A stretch of DNA of 64,000 nucleotides, from positions 1,302,001 to 1,366,000 of the forward strand of contig JASISA010000001.1 in assembly GCA_031771865.1 (NCBI GenBank), given 5' to 3'. Below are positions 51,701-62,034 of the stretch, piece after piece. The stretch is from Nothophaeocryptopus gaeumannii. Its lineage: Eukaryota > Ascomycota > Dothideomycetes > Mycosphaerellales > Mycosphaerellaceae. The position numbers and the translations under genes were made by a program. Numbering within the stretch: the first letter of the stretch is position 1; each line of letters starts with the position of its first letter. The notes under the pieces were generated by a model. It did not search any database. It had not been told where the DNA came from and saw nothing but the letters and a program-made list of their open reading frames with translations.

Positions 51701-54026
51701 TTTCCACGTCCTGGTAACATCCTACCAGCTGGTCGTGCAGGACACTGCTTACTTCCAAAAGGTCAAGTGGCAATACATGGTTCTCGACGAAGCGCAGGCT
51801 ATCAAATCGTCTCAATCGTCCCGATGGAAGTCACTGCTTGGCTTCCACTGTAGGAATCGTCTTTTGCTCACCGGTACACCTATCCAAAACAACATGCAGG
51901 AGTTGTGGGCACTGCTCCACTTCATCATGCCTTCGCTTTTCGACAGCCACGACGAGTTCTCCGAATGGTTCTCGAAGGATATTGAAAGCCATGCACAGTC
52001 GAACTCAAAGCTAAACGAGGATCAGCTTCGGCGTTTACACATGATTCTCAAACCGTTCATGTTGCGTCGTATCAAGAAGCACGTCCAAAAGGAGCTTGGC
52101 GACAAGATCGAGGAGGATGTGTACTGCGATCTGACCTACAGACAGCGCGCATACTACACGAATCTCCGAAACAAGATCAGCATCATGGACCTCATCGAAA
52201 AGGCTGCAGTGGGTGACGATCAGGACACGGCCACGCTCATGAATTTGGTCATGCAATTCAGGAAGGTCTGCAACCATCCCGACCTGTTCGAGCGCGCCGA
52301 CACTTGGAGCCCTATGTCCATGTCATCCTTCGCCGAAACAGCTTCATTCATGCGCGAGGGCCACAGCGTTAATGTCTCCTATAGCGTCAGAAGCTTGATC
52401 GAATGCTGGCTGCCTAAGATGCTTGGCGATAGTGCTGGTCGACTTGATGTCGCAGGGCCAGACAACAACCAGGCCGGTTGGCGCAATCAGGTCCTACGAA
52501 CCAAGCTCAGCATCTGGGATGAGCAGCATATTCAGGAGAGTCAGAAAGACCAAGATGGCTTCTCCTGGCTGCGCTTTGTCGATCAGTCACCTGGCGATGT
52601 GGCTCGCACCGCTCGCCAGACTCTGATTGATCGCGTAGTCGAGCTGGCAAGATCGGATGATCGCGCAGGCAAATGCAAGGTTGCGTACGACGATGACGAT
52701 GAGAAAGAGAATTTGGGTTGGACACCAGTCCATGACATGCTGAATATCGTCAAGCGCAACGCCAGAAAGCCGCTCGCTGAAGTCTCGACTGAAGGGCACC
52801 TCAATAAGCTGCTGAACATCTCGCAGTCAGTGGAAGCAGAAAAAGGCTACAGTGTCATTGAGGCCGCTTACCTGCCAGCTGCTTCCGCTCCCCCTGTCGA
52901 GCTTGTGTGCCTCAGCCCCCACTCAATTTTGGAGAAGGAGGAGGCGTTCTTCAGCGTACCTCTTCGTCGCACACTCTATCCGATAAACTACGACACCGAG
53001 CGCGCTCTGCTGCAGTCCAGGATACCGCCGTCCAAGTACCCAGTCACGAACTTGCTACCAGAGCCAGCGTCTGAGAGGCAGCGCTTCACTCAAGTCGAGG
53101 TTCCAAGCATGAGACGCTTTGTCACTGACTCTGGCAAACTTGCTACCCTGGACCGACTACTGCGCCAGCTCAAGGCGGGCGGCCACCGTGTCCTGCTGTA
53201 CTTCCAGATGACTCGCATGATCGATCTCATGGAAGAGTACCTCACCTACCGGAACTACAAGTACTGCCGTCTGGATGGTTCGACTAAACTCGAAGACCGT
53301 CGCGATACAGTCTCTGCCTTCCAGTCTGATGACAGCATCTTTGTCTTCCTGTTGTCCACGCGCGCCGGTGGTCTTGGTATCAATTTGACATCTGCAGACA
53401 CCGTCATCTTCTACGACTCCGATTGGAACCCCACCATCGATTCGCAGGCCATGGACCGTGCACATCGTCTTGGTCAGACAAGGCAAGTCACTGTCTACCG
53501 TCTCATCACACGTGGCACAATCGAAGAGCGTATTCGAAAACGTGCCTTGCAGAAGGAAGAAGTGCAGCGTGTCGTCATCACTGGTCAAGCTGGTAACAAC
53601 TTCGTTGACTTCAATAACCGCTCTCGTGAGAACAACCGTACCAAGGAGATGGCTATGTGGCTCGCAGATGATGATCAGGCCGAAGCTATCGAGCGCAGAG
53701 AGGCGGAAGTACTTGAAGAAGAGGCCAAGGCTGGCGGTAAGCGGAAGAGAAAGAATGCAGCTGTCAGCAAGAAGAAGGAGATGTCCATGGACGACATGTA
53801 TCATGAAGGTGAGTCTGATTCGAACTACACTGATTGTTATGACCTGAGTACTAAAATGTTCACAGGAGAGGGCAATTTCGCAGACGCCTCTGCCGAACCA
53901 TCTGGTGCTGCAACTCCTCTTGCCGGAGCGGACGACGGACCTCCTACAAAGAAGCGCAAGGGCATCAGCAAGAAAGCTAAGACCGTCAAGCAGCGACTGG
54001 CAGTCATCGATGGAGAAGTCGGCTGA
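48798..54026 (+). CDS. INO80: Chromatin-remodelling ATPase INO80
   Basis: The open frame runs 1742 codons, but 53809-53865 is a canonical intron (57 bp, GTGAGT donor, TACTAAA branch region, CACAG acceptor) without a stop. The spliced protein is 1723 aa, joining DDMYHE-GEGNFADAS. The N-terminal third is disordered with charged coiled coil near 320-440. The DBINO domain lies at about 596-735 (SKGYLQIYEQITKDIAKALP to QTELYSHFIRKK). The SNF2 ATPase has DEMGLGKT (887-894) and DEAQ (997-1000). A long insertion splits the ATPase before HELICc (about 1454-1580: YCRLDGSTKLEDRR, STRAGGLGINL, RAHRLGQTRQVTVYRL). A long split insert is the hallmark of the INO80/SWR1 class, and DBINO specifies INO80. The complex slides nucleosomes and acts on H2A.Z in transcription and repair. 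Confidence 0.97.
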   Translation: MESAHQSPSQAYATHAAYTPTDRHTRHRSSSYNGVPPPPSPGHYRSVPASPTTNRLPPPERPTSSYYDPTKEAGASTKDPSANSTPHLAARSPVQVGYNMLEAWHNGADANQELQSRAPHGHHPPTQPYVNGGAEPRPSMSRHPSQSSPSGPSHAHPAPAQPSDARSPGAYDPVRGSAANHSHSNSSESAAPQPASQTERSKNRMDLMNILATAPPIPEPALPYPKSRKASAPSVPSEPAPAAKTSSRKASRTSSASQTGSRKEKDMGRHSSVSGKDALPPLPPQTGPPSLTIRDTEAAYREIEARDLSDVEDPMPGIEVPKQDWTNRTHKRALEQEISEAAKRKRRRLNVMVKYHDHLNAAAETEKQIFNDIHEREVEEEVRLKEVEEDKERKKDQQRKRRREKAIADEQVKREEALQALAVAQDEDEKARIEREVQRMDKKIRDTRNRLDGVTPSKEFRNESPHNAAAIGRREREVNLDGGLMTSFYTSGASHGADEVTPEFVVSGRGRGRGGRGGSAGGRARKSKEQKAAEKENARLAQSFIDQGQDLPLIAPKEEERLAAYAERKLREDSEPISEATPAVFDVQPTAGLTGMARFESKGYLQIYEQITKDIAKALPKVVRVKNNSLDTKQSNARKTAQLAAKEARRWQLKTNKSQKDVAARAKRAMREMLGFWKRNERDEREGRKVAERQELDKAKKAEADREANRQKRKLNFLISQTELYSHFIRKKVKTDDYEDNGKDADGVQASGQTTRGDSNAKHTIDIPDSLANKNIKVTDFENLDFDAEDETALQEAAMANAQHALQEAQDRARAFNKPESGESQDLAEAQANFDEGEMNFQNPTSLQSMDVTQPKLLNCQLKEYQLKGLNWLVNLYEQGINGILADEMGLGKTVQSISVMAYLAEVHDIWGPFLVIAPASTLHNWQQEITKFVPDIKVLPYWGSAKDRKVLRKFWDRKHITYNRDSPFHVLVTSYQLVVQDTAYFQKVKWQYMVLDEAQAIKSSQSSRWKSLLGFHCRNRLLLTGTPIQNNMQELWALLHFIMPSLFDSHDEFSEWFSKDIESHAQSNSKLNEDQLRRLHMILKPFMLRRIKKHVQKELGDKIEEDVYCDLTYRQRAYYTNLRNKISIMDLIEKAAVGDDQDTATLMNLVMQFRKVCNHPDLFERADTWSPMSMSSFAETASFMREGHSVNVSYSVRSLIECWLPKMLGDSAGRLDVAGPDNNQAGWRNQVLRTKLSIWDEQHIQESQKDQDGFSWLRFVDQSPGDVARTARQTLIDRVVELARSDDRAGKCKVAYDDDDEKENLGWTPVHDMLNIVKRNARKPLAEVSTEGHLNKLLNISQSVEAEKGYSVIEAAYLPAASAPPVELVCLSPHSILEKEEAFFSVPLRRTLYPINYDTERALLQSRIPPSKYPVTNLLPEPASERQRFTQVEVPSMRRFVTDSGKLATLDRLLRQLKAGGHRVLLYFQMTRMIDLMEEYLTYRNYKYCRLDGSTKLEDRRDTVSAFQSDDSIFVFLLSTRAGGLGINLTSADTVIFYDSDWNPTIDSQAMDRAHRLGQTRQVTVYRLITRGTIEERIRKRALQKEEVQRVVITGQAGNNFVDFNNRSRENNRTKEMAMWLADDDQAEAIERREAEVLEEEAKAGGKRKRKNAAVSKKKEMSMDDMYHEGESDSNYTDCYDLSTKMFTGEGNFADASAEPSGAATPLAGADDGPPTKKRKGISKKAKTVKQRLAVIDGEVG

Positions 54027-55246
54027 GCGCTGAGAATCGAGGATTTTGTTCAATGACTGTGTATTTTTACCTTAAGGGGAAGGCGCACTTTCATGGGCGC
54101 GGGCACAAAAGGCGTCTCTAGAGGAAGGATCGATGAATCTGTACTGGGACTCTTGGAGGAGAAAAACAATCGGCACGACAGGCAGACATGGGCGAGCAGG
54201 CAGGGAAAGTAAGAAGCATGGGAGACAGGTGTCCATCGAAACGATTCGGGGTCACAGGAGTTGAGTCACCTTTCGGATGCATGAGGCTTCTTCGGATAAT
54301 GCTACTACGCCTTCAGTGCCTGAGTATTAGTGCAATTCCTTATCATTGACGAGGACATTGATAGAGGAATGCCACTTGTGCGTTTACTCAAATATACGAT
54401 GTTCCGTTTGGACTCCGCATCTCCGATCATAACCACGTTCTTGAATGTTCTTCGGACTGCTCGCTCTGGGGGTTTTTTTTTTTTGAATTGCTCGCTCTGT
54501 TCTTTCGAAATGCTTTCGGCGATACTTACTCCTTGATTCGTAGCAGGCCCTCTCACTGGCCATCTTCACAAGTGCCGCGAGGGAAGGGAGGTAGGTAGGT
54601 ACCACATCAGTGCTACTTCAAAATCACTCCTACGAGACCTTAGCATTCGGCCGTTTTACTCGCGAGAGCTCCCTCGTTCGGACATGCTCGCCAGTAGCTC
54701 ATTCGCGTCACTCACTTGTCGGATCTCCTCTGCTGCTGATTGTGCTGTGGTACATAACAACAAGGAGGGAGTTGAACTGATCCGTGTTGTGTTGATGCTG
54801 GTATGCTGCAAGGCAAGGCGTAAGCCTCCCTACTTCACTTCCTGTGATTGACATCTTGGTAGTCCTTGGGACTGCCAGTCATGGTAAGGAGGGAGTGCTA
54901 TAGACATATCAATTTGCCTGGTAGTTATCAGGTACTGCTGGAAATCGTGGCTGGCTCGCATTGTAGTACATATTAGGATTGGGGAATGACGGCTGGCTGG
55001 CTGGCGTTCAGATTGGGAGAAGAATCGGCAGAGTTGAACGACCTGCTGTCTCAAAATGGCAGTATCGTTATCAAGATGTCTGTCTCTCCGAGTCGGGTAT
55101 TTGAAATCACACATGGACGGTCTTGCGTCGGAACCGACAGGAGAATAGCCCAGCCGCTGTTAATTGCGGTCTGGGTGACGGCTGATAGCTTAGTCATGTC
55201 ATTCACCGACAGGAAAGCAGGGCCTTGGCACCGGAACCCTCAGTAC
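54027..55246. other. Gene-poor intergenic stretch
   Basis: About 1.2 kb between INO80 and the mariner-type element. It contains a 12-T tract flanked by an 11-bp direct repeat, listed separately. Short ORFs on both strands have no recognisable content. Confidence 0.5.
54458..54499. repeat. T12 tract between 11-bp direct repeats
   Basis: TGCTCGCTCTG occurs at 54458-54468 and 54489-54499. Between the copies are GGGG, twelve T and GAAT. This looks like the footprint of a small insertion with a duplicated target, but it could be a chance repeat beside a homopolymer. Confidence 0.6.
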
Positions 55247-55265
55247 AGTAGTACCCTCACTAAGC

Positions 55266-55293
55266 TACCTCCGCGGATCCGAAAGTTTGTCCG
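55266..55293. repeat. Left terminal inverted repeat of the mariner-type element
   Basis: 28 bases that match the reverse complement of 56859-56886 without a mismatch; the centre contains the palindrome CCGCGG next to GGATCC. Confidence 0.92.
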
Positions 55294-55349
55294 GATTCTT
55301 GGCACTGCCCTGCAAGTGAATGACTTTGATCACTTATATATCAACCAAA

Positions 55350-56789
55350 CTATAGGGAATCACGGTATCTATTGCTATAGGGTGGGTCTGCACGCATACA
55401 CCTGTGAGCCAATCCCTTCATATATCGAAGTGAAGCCTTGTTGGCTACACGGTTGTTGAATTCTTCATCATCTTGCCAGATATAAGCCATCTCCAATTCA
55501 GCTGTTTCTTGGATAACTTGTCCAGCACCTGTAACTGAGAAGCAAAACTCCTTAAGCAGCTTCTTTTAGTCCTTATGAAGGTGTTCAATTGAGTTGAGGT
55601 CAGGGGAGTTCGTTGGTGTGTCCATAAACTTAATACCCTTTGCCTCAATCTCAGCAGCAAGAAGCCTCCTTGCTTTATGGTGTACACCCACGTTGTCTTC
55701 AACAATGAGGACAGTCTTAGTAGGGTTTGCTGCCTGTACTTTCTCATAATATGGAAAGAGTTCCTTTTGAAGGATCTCAAAAGCATAGAAGACAAAGTCA
55801 AGACCGCCCTTTCCTTCATCCCTCTCAAACTCATTATAGGGGAAGGCTCTGTAGGCAGTAAACCTCTGCTTTCTTCCTTTTTTGATTGCCCTAGGTATAG
55901 AGGCATTATGAGAGTTCACTTCTTGGTTCAGCTTCTGAAGATATTGCCATTCAATCGTTCCTTCTTGAAGGGCAAGCTGTCTTTGCTTGTCTACCTTTTC
56001 CTTGAGCTGAGCGACAGCATGGTCCAGTTGATTCTTTAAACGCTTCCTTGTCTCAATTGTCTCCCTCTTCCAACACACATGTGGTCGTCTTACGGTTATA
56101 TCTGAAGAACAGGCTGCCCACTGCATCCTTGAAAAGCGTGGACCCTCTTAGTCTGCATACACTGTCTCTCTAATAGGTGCTGACACATAGTTATGTGATC
56201 CAGAGCCTCCAAAGTGGATAGTTGTCTCATCGCACATGATAAGGACTACCTCGAAAGGATCCATAGCCAATATATTGTGACAATGTAGCTCCCTATGGCC
56301 CAAATCCAGCATCCCTATTCCCTTCTTTAAAGGAGCCCTTTTCCTTGTAATAGGTCTTGAATCTAGGTAATCAGAGGTAGAATGGGCTAGTCCTTGACAT
56401 ATATTATGTACCTGTTGACTGGCAAGTTCAGAGAGAGGCTTCCTTCTTTGTGAGAGCCGAGTAGCTGGCACTGTTTTAAGGACTTTGTTGGCAGCATCTA
56501 CCTGGTTATGCCACTTTAATTCTGAGCGAACGGCTCGACGGATGGCCACAGAAGAACTTGATCCTGGTTTGATATTGGCAGGAGCCCCTGGCCTAGGCTT
56601 ATCTTGAAGATTGTCCAGTATTTGATTGATATATCTTGAGTTCACTGTCTCCTCTAGCCTCTTACACAGCTTCCTTGCTCCATCAGCTGTTACACCATCC
56701 ACACGTCTTTCAAGTTCGGTCCAGGGCAAGGAATCGATAAAGTGGTATTGAGCAATGATAGCGCGCTTCGAAATAGGGTATTCGGCCAT
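55350..56789 (-). pseudogene. Tc1/mariner-superfamily transposase, two in-frame stops
   Basis: From ATG 56789 one frame of 480 codons runs to a TAG at 55350. The N-terminus has a helix-turn-helix region (MAEYPISKRAIIAQYHFIDS, then GVTADGARKLCKRLEETVNS) and PGAPANIKPGSSSSVAIRRA. The catalytic core has the DDE/D pattern: VVLIMCDETTIHFGG with the first Asp, TVLIVEDNVGVHHKARRLL with the second, and TNSPDLNSIEHL for the third acidic position. TAA stops occur at codon 214 (56148-56150) and codon 408 (55566-55568); sequence after each stays in frame and family-like. Both could come from CAA by C-to-T change. The enzyme would cut at the element ends and insert at TA. Confidence 0.9.
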
Positions 56790-56858
56790 GTGATTGTTGA
56801 GTTATAACGCGTCAAAGATAGGTGGTAGTAGTGTTGATGGAGGTAAACAATGCCAAGG

Positions 56859-56886
56859 CGGACAAACTTTCGGATCCGCGGAGGTA
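56859..56886. repeat. Right terminal inverted repeat of the mariner-type element
   Basis: Exact reverse complement of 55266-55293, 70 bases upstream of the transposase start codon. Confidence 0.92.
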
Positions 56887-56905
56887 CCTTGAGAGTAAGG
56901 CCCTG

Positions 56906-58763
56906 TCATCGGACACTGACTACCCGACTGACACGCTGGTAGTAGCTAAAATCAGGCCATCCGATTGATCAAATTCCAAAAGCTTCCTGCCTAACGGAAG
57001 GCTCGACGGGCGCAATCTAAGGTCGTCTCTGAATTTCATCGAGTTTCGCGCGCCTGATCTCGCTCCGGGTAGCTGAGCACTTCGTAGACAGGAAGAGAGG
57101 CCTGGAGTCGGTTTTAGAAACGACCTTCACGTGCCAATCGCGAGACCAGTGGCAGCAGGCGCTGCATCCGAGTTACTGACATGCACGGGCCACTTGCGGC
57201 GAAATCCCAATGTGTCAGCCATACAAAAGTACCCGGCGACAGTTGGTTGCTTGCGAAGATATTGTACGGGACATGCCAGACCATACCATGCCCATACTAC
57301 TACGAGTGAAAGGTAGCTGCCGCCATGCAGCACTACAATAGAAGTGAATAATGGGTCAGCTCGTTATCACCATCTCCCTCCATGGTGACCACTGGTCAAT
57401 GCCACGGTCCGCTCACCTCCTTATCAATCCCTCCTTCTTCAAGCAACCCCATCGCTGTCTACTCCTCAGACCCAACAGAGTGGAAATGGGAGCGTGGGAG
57501 GTACTCACGGACATATACAAAGATACATCTGATCCCATCCGGAAACGCATACCTTCCCACCGCTCTCCTTTCGGCCATTCACTCTCACGATGTGTTTTGG
57601 GGCAGAGGGACACACGCCTTCCGATCAGTCCAATGAGACGAGACGCTTGTTTCTCGAAAAGTGAAATACAGGCATATACGTTGGGGATTATCTATCTCCC
57701 TCCACACTAGTGACAAGGGAAGTGTATCTCCCTTGATCCTGAGCTTGAAGCGCTCTCATAGGCCTCTTGTAGCCCTGTGCCATCCAGGCGTGCTAGAGCC
57801 TGCTAGAGCCTGCAGGGCACGTTGTCATGTCGTCAAGCAAGCAAGTCAGGAAGTGGAGCGTGCAGTGTGCAAGGTGCTCCGGAGAATAACGGCTGCAGAC
57901 GGTCATTATTGGAAAGGCAAGACAAGGCAAGAGAAGGCAAGCCGGCTCTCCCACGAAAGGAGGAAGAGATGGACAGTCGGGGGAAAAGGGAACAAATTAC
58001 AAAAGGGTACATGCCAGCATCATCCACAGCAAAACCTTCCTTGACAGATAGCTTGTTACAAAGAGCTGGTGGACCAGGCCATGGTTGAACGTGAAAGGAA
58101 AACTCCGCTCGGCTGGTCCTGGTCGTCGCATGACTGATCCATAGATTTAACAAGGACAGCTTGTTCCATTGTTGGCATCTTGCCTGCCTGTCATCGCATG
58201 GCAAGCAAGGCGCTGGGAGAGAACCTGCATAGCCTGGCTGTAAGATGAGCAAGGAAAGCAAGTTGAACAGCATCACTATTCCCGTCGTGTCCGGTTTATT
58301 TGCACGAATCTGGACAATGGACGACCAGATTTGAACAGCTTTCGGCTCACCACGGAGTTAGTTCCAGAGAGCTGAACACGGGTAGAGAGCGGGCAGCATT
58401 CGGTAGTAGCATGCCGCTTGGCATCAATGCTGTCGAGAAAATGGTGCCTGGCATATCTACAGCACGAAGTCTGCAAGAGAGATTCGCAGACCGCGGACGT
58501 GGACGGGAAGACGACGTGTCGTGACACGTATAAGAGAAATCGTGATTCTTTGAATTATTCTTCCGCGCTGCTCCGAGGCAGTGACTACTCGCAAATGCGA
58601 CACAAGTGATTGAATGCCTGTGATCTTTTCTTCTGCACACCACCGCAAATATTTGATGGGCAGGGTCGGGAACCACAGAGCGTTACCCTAAGTTACACTG
58701 TGCAAGATCGATGTATTCTCAATTTGCTGTATCCGGGACGCGTCCCTATTGCCCACCTGAACA
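56906..58763. other. Gene-poor intergenic stretch
   Basis: About 1.9 kb with no convincing gene. Small direct repeats occur: TGCTAGAGCC twice at 57791-57810, and three near-copies of AAGGCAAG at about 57915-57941. It ends at the 3' side of the cardiolipin synthase gene. Confidence 0.5.
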
Positions 58764-60793
58764 TTATCGTCCGGATGCATCTGCCATCCCCGCTTGCTGT
58801 TGTTCGGCGGCATCGTCGACTTTGTACGCTAGCCAGGCCGCTACGAGCACACAGCTTCCAAAGGTCGCGCCGATGATGGCTCGACCTCTCGCGCCTTGCT
58901 TCGCCTTGACATCCTCATTTGGTCCAAGAATCGTGACGACGTTGTTCAAGTAGGCATAGCTCAGACCGCTCCAGGTCGTGGTGGCAGTAACGAGAAGTTG
59001 GAAATAAGTCAGTGCATCGTGCAAATTATTGGTGCTGAGGCCTAGACTGCGGAGGATCTCGCTTTCATAGTGTCCCGGAGTGATGACTGGTAGCGCCAAG
59101 GTGGAACCGATGAGGATTAGCTGCAGAAACGTATTGTACTTCGAGACGGTGGTGGGATGCACCTCGGCTGAGGGCAGCGAGAAATCCCAATAGCGCATGA
59201 ATGTTTTGGGTGAAGGAAGCGACGCGTAGCGATAGTAGACGGCAGCCAATGCTAGAGATGCATCTCTGCCAAGGATCAGCGTCGCCAGGTAGACTGTTCT
59301 GCAAGTCAGTTTTGTGCCGCGGAACTTAGAGCTGCGAAGCGGGGACTGTCGCGGTTGCCTTACGTGGTATCGCGCCCTTCACAGCCAGTGTCACTGTCAA
59401 AATGATCATCAACGCCTTATCGGCCATGGGATCAATCACGCTGCCTGCCACTGTCTGGAGCTTCCATTTCCGCGCCAGCCATCCATCAACGAGATCCGTG
59501 ATGCCGGCGTATGCAAAGAGGCCCAGGGCCCAAGCATGATGGTCATGTAGTAGCAAGTACGCTGTCGCAGGAGCTGCGAACAACCGCGTGACGGTCAGGA
59601 AGTTGGGTAGATTGTAGATGTTCTCATGTGGCGTCAGGCTCGTCAGTGAGGAGCGGACCTTGTTTCGGACAGCCTTAGTCCGCTCCTTTGCGGCCTCGAG
59701 GCGTTGGGTGATGGGCCGCTTGGGAGGCGGCTGCGAAGTCTGTAAGCAACGCGGTTAGCACTTGCACTTGAAAGTCGCTGTGGCGCTTGACTGTGAGTTG
59801 TGTTGATAGGAGTATTGTCTCCACATGAGCGGCAACGTCGGTGGTGTCACATGTTGCTTTGAGCCAATTCCATAGGGCAGTGAAAGAGTTCCATGCTGCA
59901 TTCTTCTCGAAGCAGGCAATCGGTGGTTGGGAGCAGAGGATCCGGATGGAACCCCAGGCGCGCCATGGTGCATGTGAGGCGGCAGTGTCCCAGACAGTGT
60001 CTAGCCGCAACATGGACCCAGGCACTCGAGAGACCTGGACTCAAATGAGTGCTAGATTGCGAGCGCATGGACTTTATGCGGTGCTGCAGGCCACAAGCCA
60101 TCTGGGCCATATCGCACCAGCGCATCATCACATCGGCCCCTGCTGTTTGCGGGACGTAGCTGCGCGGCGCGAGGCGGTCAGAGACGGTCTGCGGGTGGCA
60201 GTACGGGCATCCGAGGTCTCGAGTGGGCGTCGAATGGAAACAATTGTGGCCGCCCTTTCCGAGTGACAAATACGTTGCACCAGATGCGTGTGCCGAAGCC
60301 ATCGACAGCAGGGTAGGACACGATCAGATGTGTGATGGCATTTGTTCCCTGCCACTGCCACGGGCGTAGAAACGTAAGAAGAGGGGCAGAACATACGCTA
60401 CTTGGCTGATCAGCATCTGCCTGGCCAGTGGAGGATGGCCGCTTATCCTGCCAATTCTCCGAAAGCAGACGGAGCTGTGATGGTGCTGCAGGAATTGCTG
60501 CGCTCCTAAGCAAACGACGATACGTGTTAGGTCTGCAGTGGAGAGCTGGACGTCGTGTTGAGCCACCGAGCGTACCGTGAGAGGCGCCATGGACAGCAGC
60601 GCGGCGGCGGCCGGCGGGAGCTGTGGCGAGCTGCGGTGCTGACGCTGCCGGCGATGAGGGCTCGCCCCTGAAGACGTCGAGGGAGATTGGAGCGTGTCGA
60701 GGGCATGAGGACGCCGGGCGTCGGCGGCGACCATGTGCAGCTGCTCACATGTTGTGGAAGAGCGTGCAGTCGCTGGACGAAAGCCTTCGCCAT
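58764..60793 (-). CDS. CRD1: Cardiolipin synthase (CDP-alcohol phosphatidyltransferase), mitochondrial
   Basis: Four exons: 60793-60576, 60505-60397, 59739-59364 and 59293-58764, 410 aa. Introns are 60506-60575 (70 bp, GTACGC, CCTAAC branch, TTAG), 59740-60396 (657 bp, GTATGT to TACAG) and 59294-59363 (70 bp, GTAAGG to AACAG). All joins keep frame. Residues 1-110 are rich in Arg, Ser and Ala with few acids, a mitochondrial presequence. The CDP-alcohol phosphatidyltransferase motif D-G-x2-A-R-x8-G-x3-D-x3-D is exact: D194, G195, A198, R199, G208, D212, D216 (DGWLARKWKLQTVAGSVIDP and ADK). YASLPSPKTFMRYWDFSLPS and several membrane helices follow. The enzyme joins CDP-diacylglycerol and phosphatidylglycerol to cardiolipin in the inner membrane. 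The long second intron is unusual for this window. Confidence 0.93.
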
Positions 60794-62034
60794 GGTATTA
60801 TGGTATGAGAGCCTTCTAATCCATGTCCTATACAGCCAAGGTGATGCGGAGGGAAACAGGCACGTGAGAGAGGAAAGAAGGCTCGACCCTGGCTGGTGGC
60901 TTGTGGCCCGCTATCAAATCGGGCTCCACGTAGCACGAATCTCTTCACCGAGTACCCGTCACCGCCGACATCTCACTCACTTCGTCTCATCATCCTCAAA
61001 TCGAAGGAGGAGGGGCTCCACAGCGCACTCATACAACGGAACCCAACTCCCCGTCTTAAGCCATGGGCCCCTTTACAGCAACAACGGAGATGCAAAGCTA
61101 TGCGCGACTTTCAGACGCAGACCCGAAACCTGATCGATCTCACCAAGCAGTCTCCACCCGCCTTGCGTATAGATGATCTGCAGTAGGGATTGTAAACAAA
61201 GTCTCCAGCGGCGCAACTCACCCACTGCGCTGAGACTTTCGGGATGCGATTAAGCGAAACGTTCTTTTGCGTTTAGATCAGATGTGCCAAAAGGTTGTTC
61301 CTGGCGGGACGTCAGCGAGAGTTTGCAAACGGCGTTCGGGTTGTACGATATCTGATAGACCATGTACTTAGTTGGCGTCGATGGCAGAGTGATATAGGAA
61401 ACGAGGAACGAGACGGCCGGTTCCGAACGCTCGTGCGAAGTGAAGCAATGCAGACAGCAGGAAATGAAACCGAGATCTCGTCTGCTTCAAATGCTGCCAT
61501 GAGAGCGATTGGGAATGGTCGTGTCAATGCGGATGAGTCTGAACAAAACACGGCCCAACTTTCATCTATCTTCACACTGTTAGAACAACTATTACTTCTA
61601 AGTATCGTAATGCAGCAGTAGACGCGCAGCAAAGCCTCCATCAGAGCAAAGCAGAACGTTACTAGTCGGCTCCCAAGTCAATCGTTGCTCATCGCTGTCC
61701 ATGGCATAATGCATTGACGGTTCTCTCGTTTAATGATATCTCCCCTCCGAACGCCGATGCGCTTGCCGTCCGACTTTTTTCTTCACACGCAGCAGCTGCT
61801 TCCCAAGCACGCTGAATCGCATTCCAATCTTCTCAAATCCACGCTCTGGCTTAATCGTGACAAGGACCACGCCCTTTCCTCAGGACGTGCATATTCACGT
61901 CTTCATATGTGGCGCAAATGTGCAAATGTTGGGCCTTTCAAATATTACTCTGCCGAGGAAGGGATGGTTCGAGCCGAAGGCAAGGGCGATCTCTCCGCAT
62001 GGTTGCCCGACCGAGTCTCTTGCGCACCATCACT
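60794..62034. other. Gene-poor intergenic stretch
   Basis: About 1.24 kb between the start of the cardiolipin synthase gene and the stop of the WOPR gene. No supported ORF, repeat or RNA gene seen. Confidence 0.5.

Larger units (their letters stand above)
55247..56905 (-). mobile_element. Tc1/mariner-type DNA transposon with 28-bp perfect terminal inverted repeats, inactive
   Basis: An element of about 1.66 kb. The core inverted repeats are 55266-55293 (TACCTCCGCGGATCCGAAAG to TTTGTCCG) and its exact reverse complement at 56859-56886. Weaker similarity continues about 20 bases outward on both sides (left end CAGTAGTACCCTC), which sets the approximate limits. Inside is one transposase frame on the minus strand. 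No clean TA target duplication could be assigned at both ends. The copy cannot move itself because its transposase is broken. Confidence 0.88.

Noticed and set aside
53157..54053. 298-codon minus-strand ORF opposite the INO80 helicase C region
   Set aside because: It is the reverse-strand shadow of a highly conserved, codon-biased exon.
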